From: Chlorobium sp.
Lineage (GTDB): Bacteria > Bacteroidota > Chlorobiia > Chlorobiales > Chlorobiaceae
Direction: 5' to 3'
NCBI RefSeq assembly: GCF_021740465.1
Contig: NZ_JAIOZR010000021.1
Coordinates: 1 to 36,993 of the forward strand
Length of the DNA: 36,993 nt
The position numbers were made by a program, and so were the translations under genes. How positions within the stretch are numbered: the first letter of the stretch is position 1; each line of letters begins with the position of its first letter. This document shows, piece after piece, positions 1 to 7,077 of the stretch. The notes below the pieces were generated by a model, which was not told the origin of the DNA, made no database searches, and saw only the letters and a list, made by a program, of their open reading frames with translations.

Positions 1-122
1 AGGGAATCAATAGCCTCATCCAGGCGGCCAAAGCACGGGCACGGGGTTACCGCACTACCAAAAATCTCATCAATATGATCTACCTGATCAGCGGGAAGCT
101 TAATTTTGGCTTACCCACTTGA
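1..122 (+). mobile_element. C-terminal end of an ISL3-like transposase (partial at window start)
   Basis: An open frame enters the window at base 3 and stops with TGA at 120-122. The last 39 residues include GINSLIQAAKARARGY and later NLINMIYLISGKLNF. This resembles the C-terminal tail of ISL3-family (IS204/IS1001/IS1165) DDE transposases, where a conserved NxIxxxKxRxxGY-type motif precedes a short hydrophobic end. Only this tail is present, so the catalytic DDE residues cannot be seen. The element would end at about base 136, where the sequence reads GAGCC; read inward this is GGCTC, the usual start of ISL3 inverted repeats. The element therefore abuts, and partly overlaps, the minus-strand kinase gene. 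Family assignment rests on pattern memory. Confidence 0.7.
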
Positions 123-2620
123 AATAGCGAGGAGCCAGTTTTTTTCAGGATCGGAGCCCAGTCTTGACGGTCGGGCCACTCTCCCCTGTGCGAGAAATCA
201 TTGAGATGCCGGGAAAGCATGAAAAGCCGGTTTGCACCGATGCTTCCTGAAGAGCCTTTGAGGGTGTGCATCAGTTGGTCGAATCGCTTGATGTTGCCAG
301 CTGCTGCAGCCTGGTCGAGTTCTCTGATGATTTTTTCCGAGTCGTTTCTGAAAACCTCGAAAAGTGAGACGATCAGTTCATCGTTTCCAATCTCTTTAAG
401 ACTGGTGATGATCGACTGGTCGAGTACTTTTTCACTTTCGAAGGTTTCCCAGAAGTTTTCCGGTGTGACGGGGGTTTTCTTTGTCAACTTGCCGTTTTCT
501 TCGGCGCGGGAGATGTTGTTAATCCACATGGAGATTGTCGATACGAGTTCATCCCTGAATACCGGCTTGCCGAGATGCTGGTTCATACCTGCCTTTATCA
601 CCGCTTCGATACTGTCCTTGCCGGTATTTCCCGTCAAGGCTATGATGGGAATGGTGCGGTAGTTTGTGAACCGCTTGAAACAGTTTCCCTTCCTGATGGC
701 CATGGATGTTTCAATGCCTGTCATGACCGGCATTTCCATATCCAGCAGAATAAGGTCATAGTCCTGCTTTTCAAGGTATTCGAGAGCGATTTTTCCGTTT
801 TCGGCCTCAGAAATCGAACAGCCGTAATGTTGCAAGGTCATGCTCATGTATTTACGGCTGGTTGCATTGTCGTCGACAAGCAGTATCCGGCATCCACTCA
901 GGAGAGTCTCCTGGTCTGTGGTTATGGATGAGGCTTCCGAGAAGAAGTGCCGTTCGAACAGCTTGTTGATGTCCGCTTTCTTGATGGGTTTGGCGATCAC
1001 CTCGTTCATCCCGCATCTGGCGGCCCGTGGAAGCGCTTCATTCAGCGGAAGCGCCGTTATTCCGATAACCGGCACCTGCATATAATGCGGGGCAAGAGAA
1101 GGGTCGATATTCAGTGAGGAGCGCAGCATTGCTACCAATTGGTCTCCATCGAGGGAGGGCATCTCGAAATCCATCAGAATCAGGTCGTAACGGGTTTTCG
1201 AGAGCATTTCGAGTGCCTGTGTTCCGTTTTCTGCAAGGTCGGACGAACAGTCCCATTCGGAGGCGTATCTGGCAAGCAGTAGCCGGTTGCTGATCTGGTC
1301 GTCGACAATGAGGATTTTTTTCTGTTTCAGAATCGCTTTTTTAAGATCCCTCGATGCTTTCGAAGCATAATCCGGCAGGTTGATAACGAATTCGGTCCAA
1401 TTACCTTCCTCTGAGTTGCAGACAATCGTTCCACCGAACGATTCGATCACTCTCCTGCAGAACGAAAGCCCCAGACCGTTACCGCTGTTTTTTCCATAGG
1501 TGTAGAACCGTTCAAAAATCCGTTCGCGCATACGTGAGGGGACTCCAGGCCCGTAATCCTTGACCGTGATGCAGTTGACGTCGGCACCGGCTTGCAATGT
1601 CATTTCAATTCTGAATTCCGGTCTGTTCTTGTAATGCAACGCATTCTTGATCAGATTGAACAGTACATAGGTAAACAGGTTCCTGTCACCTAAAAAATCA
1701 AAGGAATTCGATGTATTGACGACAATGAGCTCCCTGTCGTTGATGTCGTCGAAACCGTAGGTGTTCACGGCACTCTGGATGGCGTTATTTGCGGAAATCC
1801 TTTTGAATCTGCTGTTGTCGATGGCGCCTCCCTGCAGGCTCGCAAGAATGGAATCGATGATTTTATTGCCGCTTCGTATGGTTTGCGAGCTTTCTTCGAT
1901 AGCGTCATGCATGCTGATCAGTTCTGAATAACTCAGGTCTACGGTGCCGGTTACTTCATTGTTCAGAGGCCTGCTCGGCAGGATCGCCTGAAGCGAGCTC
2001 ATGGCATTGGTGATCGAACTGAGCGGATTCCTCATTTCATGGGCAATACTCCCGCTCAGGCTCTGTAGCAGCGATATTTTCGTCTGATGTGCCATCTGTT
2101 TCCGGTGATTGCCGATAATGCCTCCTACCAGGGCAAAGAGGTATGTCGGGATATATTCCGGCTGAAAATACGTGTACTTAACGACCCCATCGAGCAGATA
2201 GACGGCAGCATAGGCCATAATGAACCCGATCAGCGTGATGATGCATATGAACAGCCAGTCATAGACGATCAGGATGAGCAGGAAAAGCCCTGCCATCGAC
2301 GACATGGCCCAGGTAACCGACCATTCGTTTTTAATCATCATGAAATGAAAGAAAAACGGCAGCAGTATTGGCACCGAAAGGAAAAAGTATACCGGAAAGA
2401 ACTCTTTCGCCTTTTTCGGCAGATGGGCATAGAACAGCCAAGGCAGACTGATCACAGCTTCTGCGATTCGAAACGGCAGGTTTTCGTAAGCTTGGGGGGT
2501 TATATATGTCCAGACAAGATAGAACAGCGGGTACCCGACCGTCGCAAACAGCCCGACTATAGGCAGATTGGGCTCGGCATGTTCAACGATATCAAGAGCT
2601 TTTTGTTTGAGTTTCTGCAT
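80..2620 (-). CDS. cqsS: CqsS-like hybrid sensor histidine kinase (CAI-1 receptor type), C-terminus altered by IS
   Basis: Predicted inner-membrane receptor kinase for an alpha-hydroxyketone (CAI-1 type) autoinducer. I chose the ATG at 2620 (846 aa); a GTG at 2656 would add 12 residues. With this start the numbering matches my recollection of Vibrio cholerae CqsS. The N-terminal ~175 residues are about six hydrophobic segments containing AEPNL, PQAYENL, PKK, LPFFFHFMM and TWAMS, a pattern specific to CqsS. A HisKA domain follows (AHEMRNPLSS, H194), then an HATPase domain (FNLIKNA, GPGVP, GNGLGLSFC). Receiver 1 has phospho-Asp D484 (LMDFEMP), receiver 2 has D627 (LLDMEMP), and an HPt domain has H785 (HTLKGSSG). 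V. cholerae CqsS lacks the second receiver/HPt extension and passes phosphate to separate LuxU. The last 18 residues (829-846) are encoded by the adjacent IS end, so the HPt is truncated. The gene is divergent from cqsA. Confidence 0.87.
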   Translation of the reverse strand: MQKLKQKALDIVEHAEPNLPIVGLFATVGYPLFYLVWTYITPQAYENLPFRIAEAVISLPWLFYAHLPKKAKEFFPVYFFLSVPILLPFFFHFMMIKNEWSVTWAMSSMAGLFLLILIVYDWLFICIITLIGFIMAYAAVYLLDGVVKYTYFQPEYIPTYLFALVGGIIGNHRKQMAHQTKISLLQSLSGSIAHEMRNPLSSITNAMSSLQAILPSRPLNNEVTGTVDLSYSELISMHDAIEESSQTIRSGNKIIDSILASLQGGAIDNSRFKRISANNAIQSAVNTYGFDDINDRELIVVNTSNSFDFLGDRNLFTYVLFNLIKNALHYKNRPEFRIEMTLQAGADVNCITVKDYGPGVPSRMRERIFERFYTYGKNSGNGLGLSFCRRVIESFGGTIVCNSEEGNWTEFVINLPDYASKASRDLKKAILKQKKILIVDDQISNRLLLARYASEWDCSSDLAENGTQALEMLSKTRYDLILMDFEMPSLDGDQLVAMLRSSLNIDPSLAPHYMQVPVIGITALPLNEALPRAARCGMNEVIAKPIKKADINKLFERHFFSEASSITTDQETLLSGCRILLVDDNATSRKYMSMTLQHYGCSISEAENGKIALEYLEKQDYDLILLDMEMPVMTGIETSMAIRKGNCFKRFTNYRTIPIIALTGNTGKDSIEAVIKAGMNQHLGKPVFRDELVSTISMWINNISRAEENGKLTKKTPVTPENFWETFESEKVLDQSIITSLKEIGNDELIVSLFEVFRNDSEKIIRELDQAAAAGNIKRFDQLMHTLKGSSGSIGANRLFMLSRHLNDFSHRGEWPDRQDWAPILKKTGSSLFQVGKPKLSFPLIR
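110..136. repeat. Probable right terminal inverted repeat of the ISL3-like element
   Basis: On the minus strand the segment starts GGCTCCTCGCTATTTCAAG, which fits the GGCTC start typical of ISL3-family ends. It lies 14 bases beyond the transposase stop codon, as expected for an IS right end. The other end and the target duplication lie outside the window, so the boundary is inferred. Confidence 0.5.
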
Positions 2621-3005
2621 TTTCTTTCGAAAATTGCGCCATGTTTTTTCTTTCACCTATTCAGAAACAGGCTCCCATGCAAATATTTCGAAGAGAAAAG
2701 CGTTAACAATCGTATATCGAGCTATGGAATCAACCAGCCCGTAGGTACGGCTTGAGTCTGGTCTGTTGATTGCCTGTGCAAACAGAATACTACTGATCTC
2801 TGCGAATCATCGGGCAACAGCATGAGACTTGTGTGGCAAGAAGAGACCTCTTGCTGGCGTAGCACATAGGTCGGGGGTTGTTTGTTGCCACAGTAAAGGT
2901 GATATTATGATAACAATACTGAAGATAAAAACTTTAAGGGGATTCCATGCTGTGTAAACAATTTTTCTTGTCCACTACCATCAACATAAATAAAAAAAGA
3001 AGACC
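2621..3005. promoter_or_regulatory. Divergent intergenic region between cqsS-like and cqsA-like genes
   Basis: This stretch separates the two divergent genes and must hold both promoters. For cqsA, TTTGTT (2881-2886) and TATTAT (2903-2908), 16 bases apart, form a plausible promoter. An inverted repeat GCAAGA-N7-TCTTGC lies at 2836-2854 and could be an operator. No open frame here looks like a gene. The first part, 2621-2656, could be translated if the kinase starts at the upstream GTG. Confidence 0.4.
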
Positions 3006-4259
3006 ATGTCTACCTCCAACTCAGGCCTTGACAATGCAACGCATCGAGTAGGCCACGGCGATCGGGTATTTCCGCATTTTCTCGAAAATCGTCTTCAGGC
3101 GTGCGAAGCCGAGCTTTTTGCACCACGAAAAAACAAAAAGCCACTTGTTCTCGGCAATTGCCTTCCAGGTCCTGATGCAATCATGCTGCAGAGCAATGAC
3201 TATCTCAACATTTCGAATCACCAGGCTATTCTTTCTGCCCAGCTCGATGTCCTGAAAAACGCTGCTCAAAATCCTGTCATGTCCGCAGTTTTTCTGCATG
3301 AAGACAGCGACAAGCACGAATTCGAAAAAGCGATGGCTGAATTCACCGGTTTTGAAAGCTCCATTCTCTGCCAGTCGGGTTGGGCGGCCAATGTAGGGTT
3401 GATGCAGGTGATTGCTGACAGTTCTACACCGGTCTATATCGATTTCTTCACACACATGTCGCTTTGGGAGGGAGTCAAGGTATCCGGCGCAACGCCGTAT
3501 GCCTTCCGTCACAACGATCCATCGCACCTCGAACGGCTTATCAAAGAGCATGGCCAGGGCATCGTACTGTTCGATTCACTCTACAGTACAACCGGCGACA
3601 TCGCGCCACTCCGAGAGCTCATCGATATTGCCGATCGATACGAATGTATTTCGGTCGTCGACGAATCTCACTCCCTCGGAACTCACGGCAGACATGGCGG
3701 CGGTCTTGTCGATGAGTACGGATTGACCGGAAAGGTGGATTTCATCACGGCAAGCCTTGCCAAAGCCTTTGCTGGACGTGCAGGCATCATCTGCTGCTCC
3801 TCGAGGTTCGCCCGATACTATCCGTACATGGCATACCCCGCAATATTCAGTTCGACGTTGCTTCCCTATGAAATTGCCGGATTGAAAGCGACCCTCGATG
3901 TAATCAGGAGTGGTGACGACAGGAGGCGCGTATTGCATGAAAAATCCGGTTATTTTCGTGACGGGCTTACTGCACTTGGCTACAATATTGCCAGCATGTC
4001 ACAGATCGTTTCGATCGAAGGGGGGCTGGAGTCCGATACCGAGCTGCTTCGCGATGCTCTTGAGGAACGCAACGTTTTCGGCTCCGTTTTCCTTGCTCCG
4101 GCTACACCGAAAACCCGCTCGCTCATGCGTTTTTCGCTGCACAGCGGGCTTGAGATGGAAGCGATCGACTATGTGCTCAGGGTATGCGAAGAGATCAGGG
4201 ACGAAATAGGCATGAGTAACTGGAAATCGACGAGGCGGAACAGGACGGCAGGAACCTGA
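3006..4259 (+). CDS. cqsA: CqsA-like CAI-1 family autoinducer synthase (PLP-dependent alpha-oxoamine synthase)
   Basis: This 417-aa fold-type I PLP enzyme belongs to the alpha-oxoamine synthase family (KBL, BioF, ALAS). Its sequence is of the CqsA subtype. Diagnostic stretches close to those I recall from Vibrio cholerae CqsA are LVLG...[57 protein letters not shown] and [13 protein letters not shown], with the Schiff-base lysine at K253. A late [10 protein letters not shown] also matches. In Vibrio, CqsA condenses a medium-chain acyl-CoA with S-adenosylmethionine to give an amino-ketone precursor of CAI-1. The true acyl chain here is unknown. The N-terminus is about 17 residues longer than in Vibrio. 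An AGAAG sequence sits just upstream of the ATG. The gene is divergent from the cqsS-like kinase, which supports a signal/receptor pair. BioF or KBL activity is less likely given the subtype motifs. Confidence 0.88.
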   Translation: MSTSNSGLDNATHRVGHGDRVFPHFLENRLQACEAELFAPRKNKKPLVLGNCLPGPDAIMLQSNDYLNISNHQAILSAQLDVLKNAAQNPVMSAVFLHEDSDKHEFEKAMAEFTGFESSILCQSGWAANVGLMQVIADSSTPVYIDFFTHMSLWEGVKVSGATPYAFRHNDPSHLERLIKEHGQGIVLFDSLYSTTGDIAPLRELIDIADRYECISVVDESHSLGTHGRHGGGLVDEYGLTGKVDFITASLAKAFAGRAGIICCSSRFARYYPYMAYPAIFSSTLLPYEIAGLKATLDVIRSGDDRRRVLHEKSGYFRDGLTALGYNIASMSQIVSIEGGLESDTELLRDALEERNVFGSVFLAPATPKTRSLMRFSLHSGLEMEAIDYVLRVCEEIRDEIGMSNWKSTRRNRTAGT

Positions 4260-4271
4260 CAGGCGCCCTGT

Positions 4272-4676
4272 TCAGGATTGCTTGCGAAACAGCTGTACCA
4301 GCAGTGAAACCAGGTTTTTTTCAGGTTTTCTTTTTAACGGCAGCCCCTCTTTTTCCCAGCCGATAATGCCGTATTCCATGTTGACGACCTTACGGTATCC
4401 ACGGTTCAGAAAAAGGCGGCTTGCCGTTTCGCTTCGATTTCCGCTGTTGCAGACGATAATGAGATTGCGGTCTGTTGGTACTTCCTCAAGCCGCTGTGCA
4501 AGTTTACCGAGCGGAATAACCATGATATCGGGAACATCGAAAGCTTTTCGGGCAATTTCCCACGGTTCGCGCACATCGACAAGCAGTGCGCCTTTTTTCG
4601 TCATGGCAAAGGCGGTGGCGGGGGTGACGTTTTTAACCTTGATCATTGTATGTATTTGGTCAATCTTCCGGTTCAT
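4272..4676 (-). CDS. Single-domain rhodanese-like protein
   Basis: This 134-aa protein has one rhodanese domain. It has VDVREPWE at residues 33-40 and the active-site loop CNSGNR (C76 to R81), followed by a GYRKVVNMEYGIIGW segment typical of the fold. The cysteine would carry a persulfide in sulfur transfer, which fits a sulfur-oxidising phototroph, although the substrate cannot be told. The start at 4676 was chosen because GGAG lies upstream and because longer in-frame extensions would run through the tRNA-Ser gene and its terminator. The gene is convergent with the cqsA-like gene, 12 bases away. Confidence 0.85.
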   Translation of the reverse strand: MNRKIDQIHTMIKVKNVTPATAFAMTKKGALLVDVREPWEIARKAFDVPDIMVIPLGKLAQRLEEVPTDRNLIIVCNSGNRSETASRLFLNRGYRKVVNMEYGIIGWEKEGLPLKRKPEKNLVSLLVQLFRKQS

Positions 4677-4721
4677 GAAGCTCCGGCCTGCGGTATGTTC
4701 TTTTCCTGTAGAACCGGAAAA

Positions 4722-4754
4722 ACAAAAGCCCCCGCTCGGAGCGAGGGCTTTTGT
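4722..4754 (-). terminator. Rho-independent terminator of tRNA-Ser
   Basis: ACAAAAGCCC (4722-4731) pairs with GGGCTTTTGT (4745-4754), with a further CGCTC/AGCG pairing inside. On the minus strand the stem ends in a T-rich tract. It lies directly after the 3' end of tRNA-Ser. Confidence 0.8.
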
Positions 4755-4761
4755 CTTTTCA

Positions 4762-4849
<88 letters not shown>

Positions 4850-5257
4850 GTGTTATTCTAAAAGAACATAGCGCATGCAGCCCATTCTATCCAATGGTTC
4901 GGGCTGCAACGCATTGGAGGGACAGAATATAATAAAATCCTGATTTTTTCAATCAAAGATTGTTTTCCCGGATTCAAGTACTTTGGATTTACGCCTGCAG
5001 TTGCGCTACTTGTGATTTTCTTCCTGTAAGGGAGCGTTATGGGTTGCCGCCACAAAGTCAGGGAAAATATGGAAGTCTACTTCCAAAGCCTTTGAGGGGA
5101 GGCCCCTTTCAACTGGCAGAATTTACAGCAAAAAAAGTAATGCGGTTTTTATCCGGGGAGTAATGGAAATAAAAAAACTGATCTTTATCAGGTAATGAGG
5201 AATACAGGAGGAAAGCATTTTCTGGCTTAATGGGAAGAATGATTACCTCCAAACAGA
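4850..5257. other. Intergenic stretch without a recognisable gene
   Basis: About 400 bases lie between tRNA-Ser and the tRNA-Gly terminator. The open frames on both strands are short and have no protein-like character. The two tRNAs are both on the minus strand, so the tRNA-Ser promoter should lie in the left part. The AT-rich block around 4925-4960 is a candidate. Confidence 0.4.
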
Positions 5258-5285
5258 AAAAGCCCCGGTGGGTACCGAGGCTTTT
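5258..5285 (-). terminator. Rho-independent terminator of tRNA-Gly
   Basis: AAAAGCC (5258-5264) pairs with GGCTTTT (5279-5285), with CCGGT/ACCG pairing inside. It lies 11 bases beyond the tRNA-Gly 3' end on the minus strand and ends in T-rich sequence. Confidence 0.75.
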
Positions 5286-5295
5286 CTATGTTCCT

Positions 5296-5369
<74 letters not shown>

Positions 5370-5575
5370 ATTTATGAAGGCATAAATATAAGGATATTTC
5401 AAAACTGTGCAAGAGCCGTCTGAACTTTTTCGGAGGAAAAAAATCAGGTGCAAAAACCCGTTTTTTTGCGCTTTCCGGTTCGGCCGGCATGCCGCTCCTG
5501 CGGGACCGGACAGTGGCACTCCGCCTTCTTTTCAACCCCGTCCTCCTTCCTGTTTTGCAAGCCCCGTTATCTTTA

Positions 5576-5606
5576 TTCAAGCCCCGTAGGGGCGACGTAT
5601 CGGTAG
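5576..5606 (+). repeat. Dispersed palindromic repeat, copy 1
   Basis: The 31-base unit contains the palindrome GCCCCGTAGGGGC followed by GACGTATCGGTAG. A near-identical unit lies 57 bases downstream. From memory, GCCCCGTAGGGGC...ATATCGGTAG units occur many times in intergenic spaces of various bacterial genomes, including Chlorobium and Bacteroidetes relatives, so it is best seen as a REP-like element. Confidence 0.7.
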
Positions 5607-5632
5607 AAGAAGCCGCCATCCCCTCTCAGTTT

Positions 5633-5663
5633 TTCAAGCCCTGTAGGGGCGGCATATCGGTAG
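5633..5663 (+). repeat. Dispersed palindromic repeat, copy 2
   Basis: This is the same unit as the copy at 5576, with CCTGTAGGGGC in place of CCCGTAGGGGC and GGCATATCGGTAG at the end. It lies in direct orientation 25 bases before the stop codon of trpB, so it probably sits in the 3' untranslated part of the trpB transcript. Confidence 0.7.
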
Positions 5664-5688
5664 CGAGGGCGCGAAACCTTTCCTCTTT

Positions 5689-6888
5689 TCAGAGGACGAG
5701 GTTCTCGATGATGGTTTCCATATCCTTGTCGCCCCGGCCGGAGAGGTTGACCACGAGTATCGATTCCGGGCTCATAGAGGCGGCTCTCGTGAGGGCGTAG
5801 TGCACGGCGTGGGCCGATTCGAGGGCGCAGATGATGCCTTCGGTTTCGGCCAGCGTTTTCAGGGCTTCGAGCGCTTCGGTGTCGGTGGCCGAGGTGTAGG
5901 TCACCAGCCCGCATTCCTGCAGATGGCAGTGTTCGGGGCCGACGCCGGGATAGTCGAGTCCGGCGGAGATGGAGTGCGCTTCGAGCACCTGGCCGTCCTC
6001 GGTCTGCAACAGCCTGGTCATTGCGCCGTGCAGCACGCCCGGTTCGCCTTTGGTGAGCGACGCCGCGTGCAGCCCCTCGAGCCCTTCGCCGGCGGCTTCA
6101 ACGCCCACCAGTTCGACCTTCGGCACGTCGTCGAGGAATTCGTAGAACATGCCGATGGCGTTGCTTCCGCCTCCCACGCATGCGGTGACGACATCCGGCA
6201 GCCGACCGGCCTGATTTATGATTTGCTTTTTAGCCTCCCTGCCGATTACGGCCTGGAAGTCGCGCACGATCATTGGGTAGGGGTGCATGCCCACGACGGA
6301 GCCGATGATGTAGAAGGTCTCCTCGGGGTTGTTCATCCAGTCGCGGATGGCTTCGCTGGTGGCGTCCTTGAGCGTTCTGGAGCCGCTGGATACCGGACGC
6401 ACCTCGGCTCCGAGCAGTTTCATGCGTGCGACGTTCGGGGCCTGCCGGCGTATATCCTCCTCTCCCATATAGACAATACAGTCGAGATCGAAGAGCGCAC
6501 ATACCGTTGCCGTTGCCACGCCATGCTGGCCCGCGCCGGTTTCGGCAATAATGCGTTTTTTGCCCATGCGTCGGGCGAGCAGCACCTGGCCGAGAGCATT
6601 GTTGATTTTGTGGGCGCCGGTATGGCAGAGATCCTCCCGTTTCAGGTAGATAGCTACCCCGCCGGCCTTCCGGCTCAGGCTTTCAGCATGATAGAGAGGG
6701 GTCGGGCGTCCGACATAATCGCGAAGCAGTTTTTCAAGCGTTGCATGAAAATCGGGGTCACTTTTTGCTTTCAGGTATTCCGATTCGAGATCGGCAGCAT
6801 TTTTTATGAGGGTTTCGGGAATGAACTTCCCGCCGAACATACCGAAATGCCCCCGTTCATCGGGAGCTGAATAAGGAGACGAGGACAT
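5689..6888 (-). CDS. trpB: Tryptophan synthase beta chain
   Basis: This 399-aa PLP enzyme condenses indole with L-serine to tryptophan, in an alpha2beta2 complex with TrpA. It is full length for the TrpB1 class. Visible features are the N-terminal [13 protein letters not shown], the PLP lysine K94 in [13 protein letters not shown], the catalytic glutamate E116 in AETGAGQHG and the phosphate-binding loop [10 protein letters not shown]. The C-terminal [14 protein letters not shown] segments are also present. The gene stands alone on the minus strand. trpA lies about 12 kb away in a different transcription unit, so the two subunits are not co-transcribed. The start codon has no clear Shine-Dalgarno sequence. 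Confidence 0.97.
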   Translation of the reverse strand: MSSSPYSAPDERGHFGMFGGKFIPETLIKNAADLESEYLKAKSDPDFHATLEKLLRDYVGRPTPLYHAESLSRKAGGVAIYLKREDLCHTGAHKINNALGQVLLARRMGKKRIIAETGAGQHGVATATVCALFDLDCIVYMGEEDIRRQAPNVARMKLLGAEVRPVSSGSRTLKDATSEAIRDWMNNPEETFYIIGSVVGMHPYPMIVRDFQAVIGREAKKQIINQAGRLPDVVTACVGGGSNAIGMFYEFLDDVPKVELVGVEAAGEGLEGLHAASLTKGEPGVLHGAMTRLLQTEDGQVLEAHSISAGLDYPGVGPEHCHLQECGLVTYTSATDTEALEALKTLAETEGIICALESAHAVHYALTRAASMSPESILVVNLSGRGDKDMETIIENLVL

Positions 6889-7077
6889 GGAACCAAAAGG
6901 AATATTGACAAAAAGCGACTTTTTTTTCGAGGGCAGGAGAGCAGCGGGTTTCCCGGGAGATGCCCTGGAGCAATCAGAGAAAAGTCAACGGTACTGCAAC
7001 AATAAAATAATATATTGAAACTTTTCAGAGATACCTATGAAAGATAACCTTGTCCATCCGCTCCGGGGAGTTGTTTT

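Larger units (their letters stand above)
5370..5688. other. Repeat-bearing intergenic region between tRNA-Gly and trpB
   Basis: There is no convincing gene in these ~320 bases. The right half holds two copies of a dispersed repeat plus a partial copy (CAAGCCCCGTTATCTTTATT) just before copy 1. The left half (5400-5500) is plain intergenic sequence, and the tRNA-Gly promoter is expected there on the minus strand. Confidence 0.5.

Noticed and set aside
2834-2855. Sigma-54 promoter (TGGCA...TTGCT) upstream of cqsA
   Set aside because: The GG to GC distance is 18 bases instead of about 12, so it cannot be a -24/-12 promoter.
5576-5663. CRISPR array
   Set aside because: Only two full repeat copies, a palindromic REP-like core, an irregular partial copy and no cas genes.
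5800-6870. Long plus-strand open frame opposite trpB
   Set aside because: It is a shadow of trpB. The minus-strand frame has all the catalytic motifs, and the plus-strand product resembles no protein.
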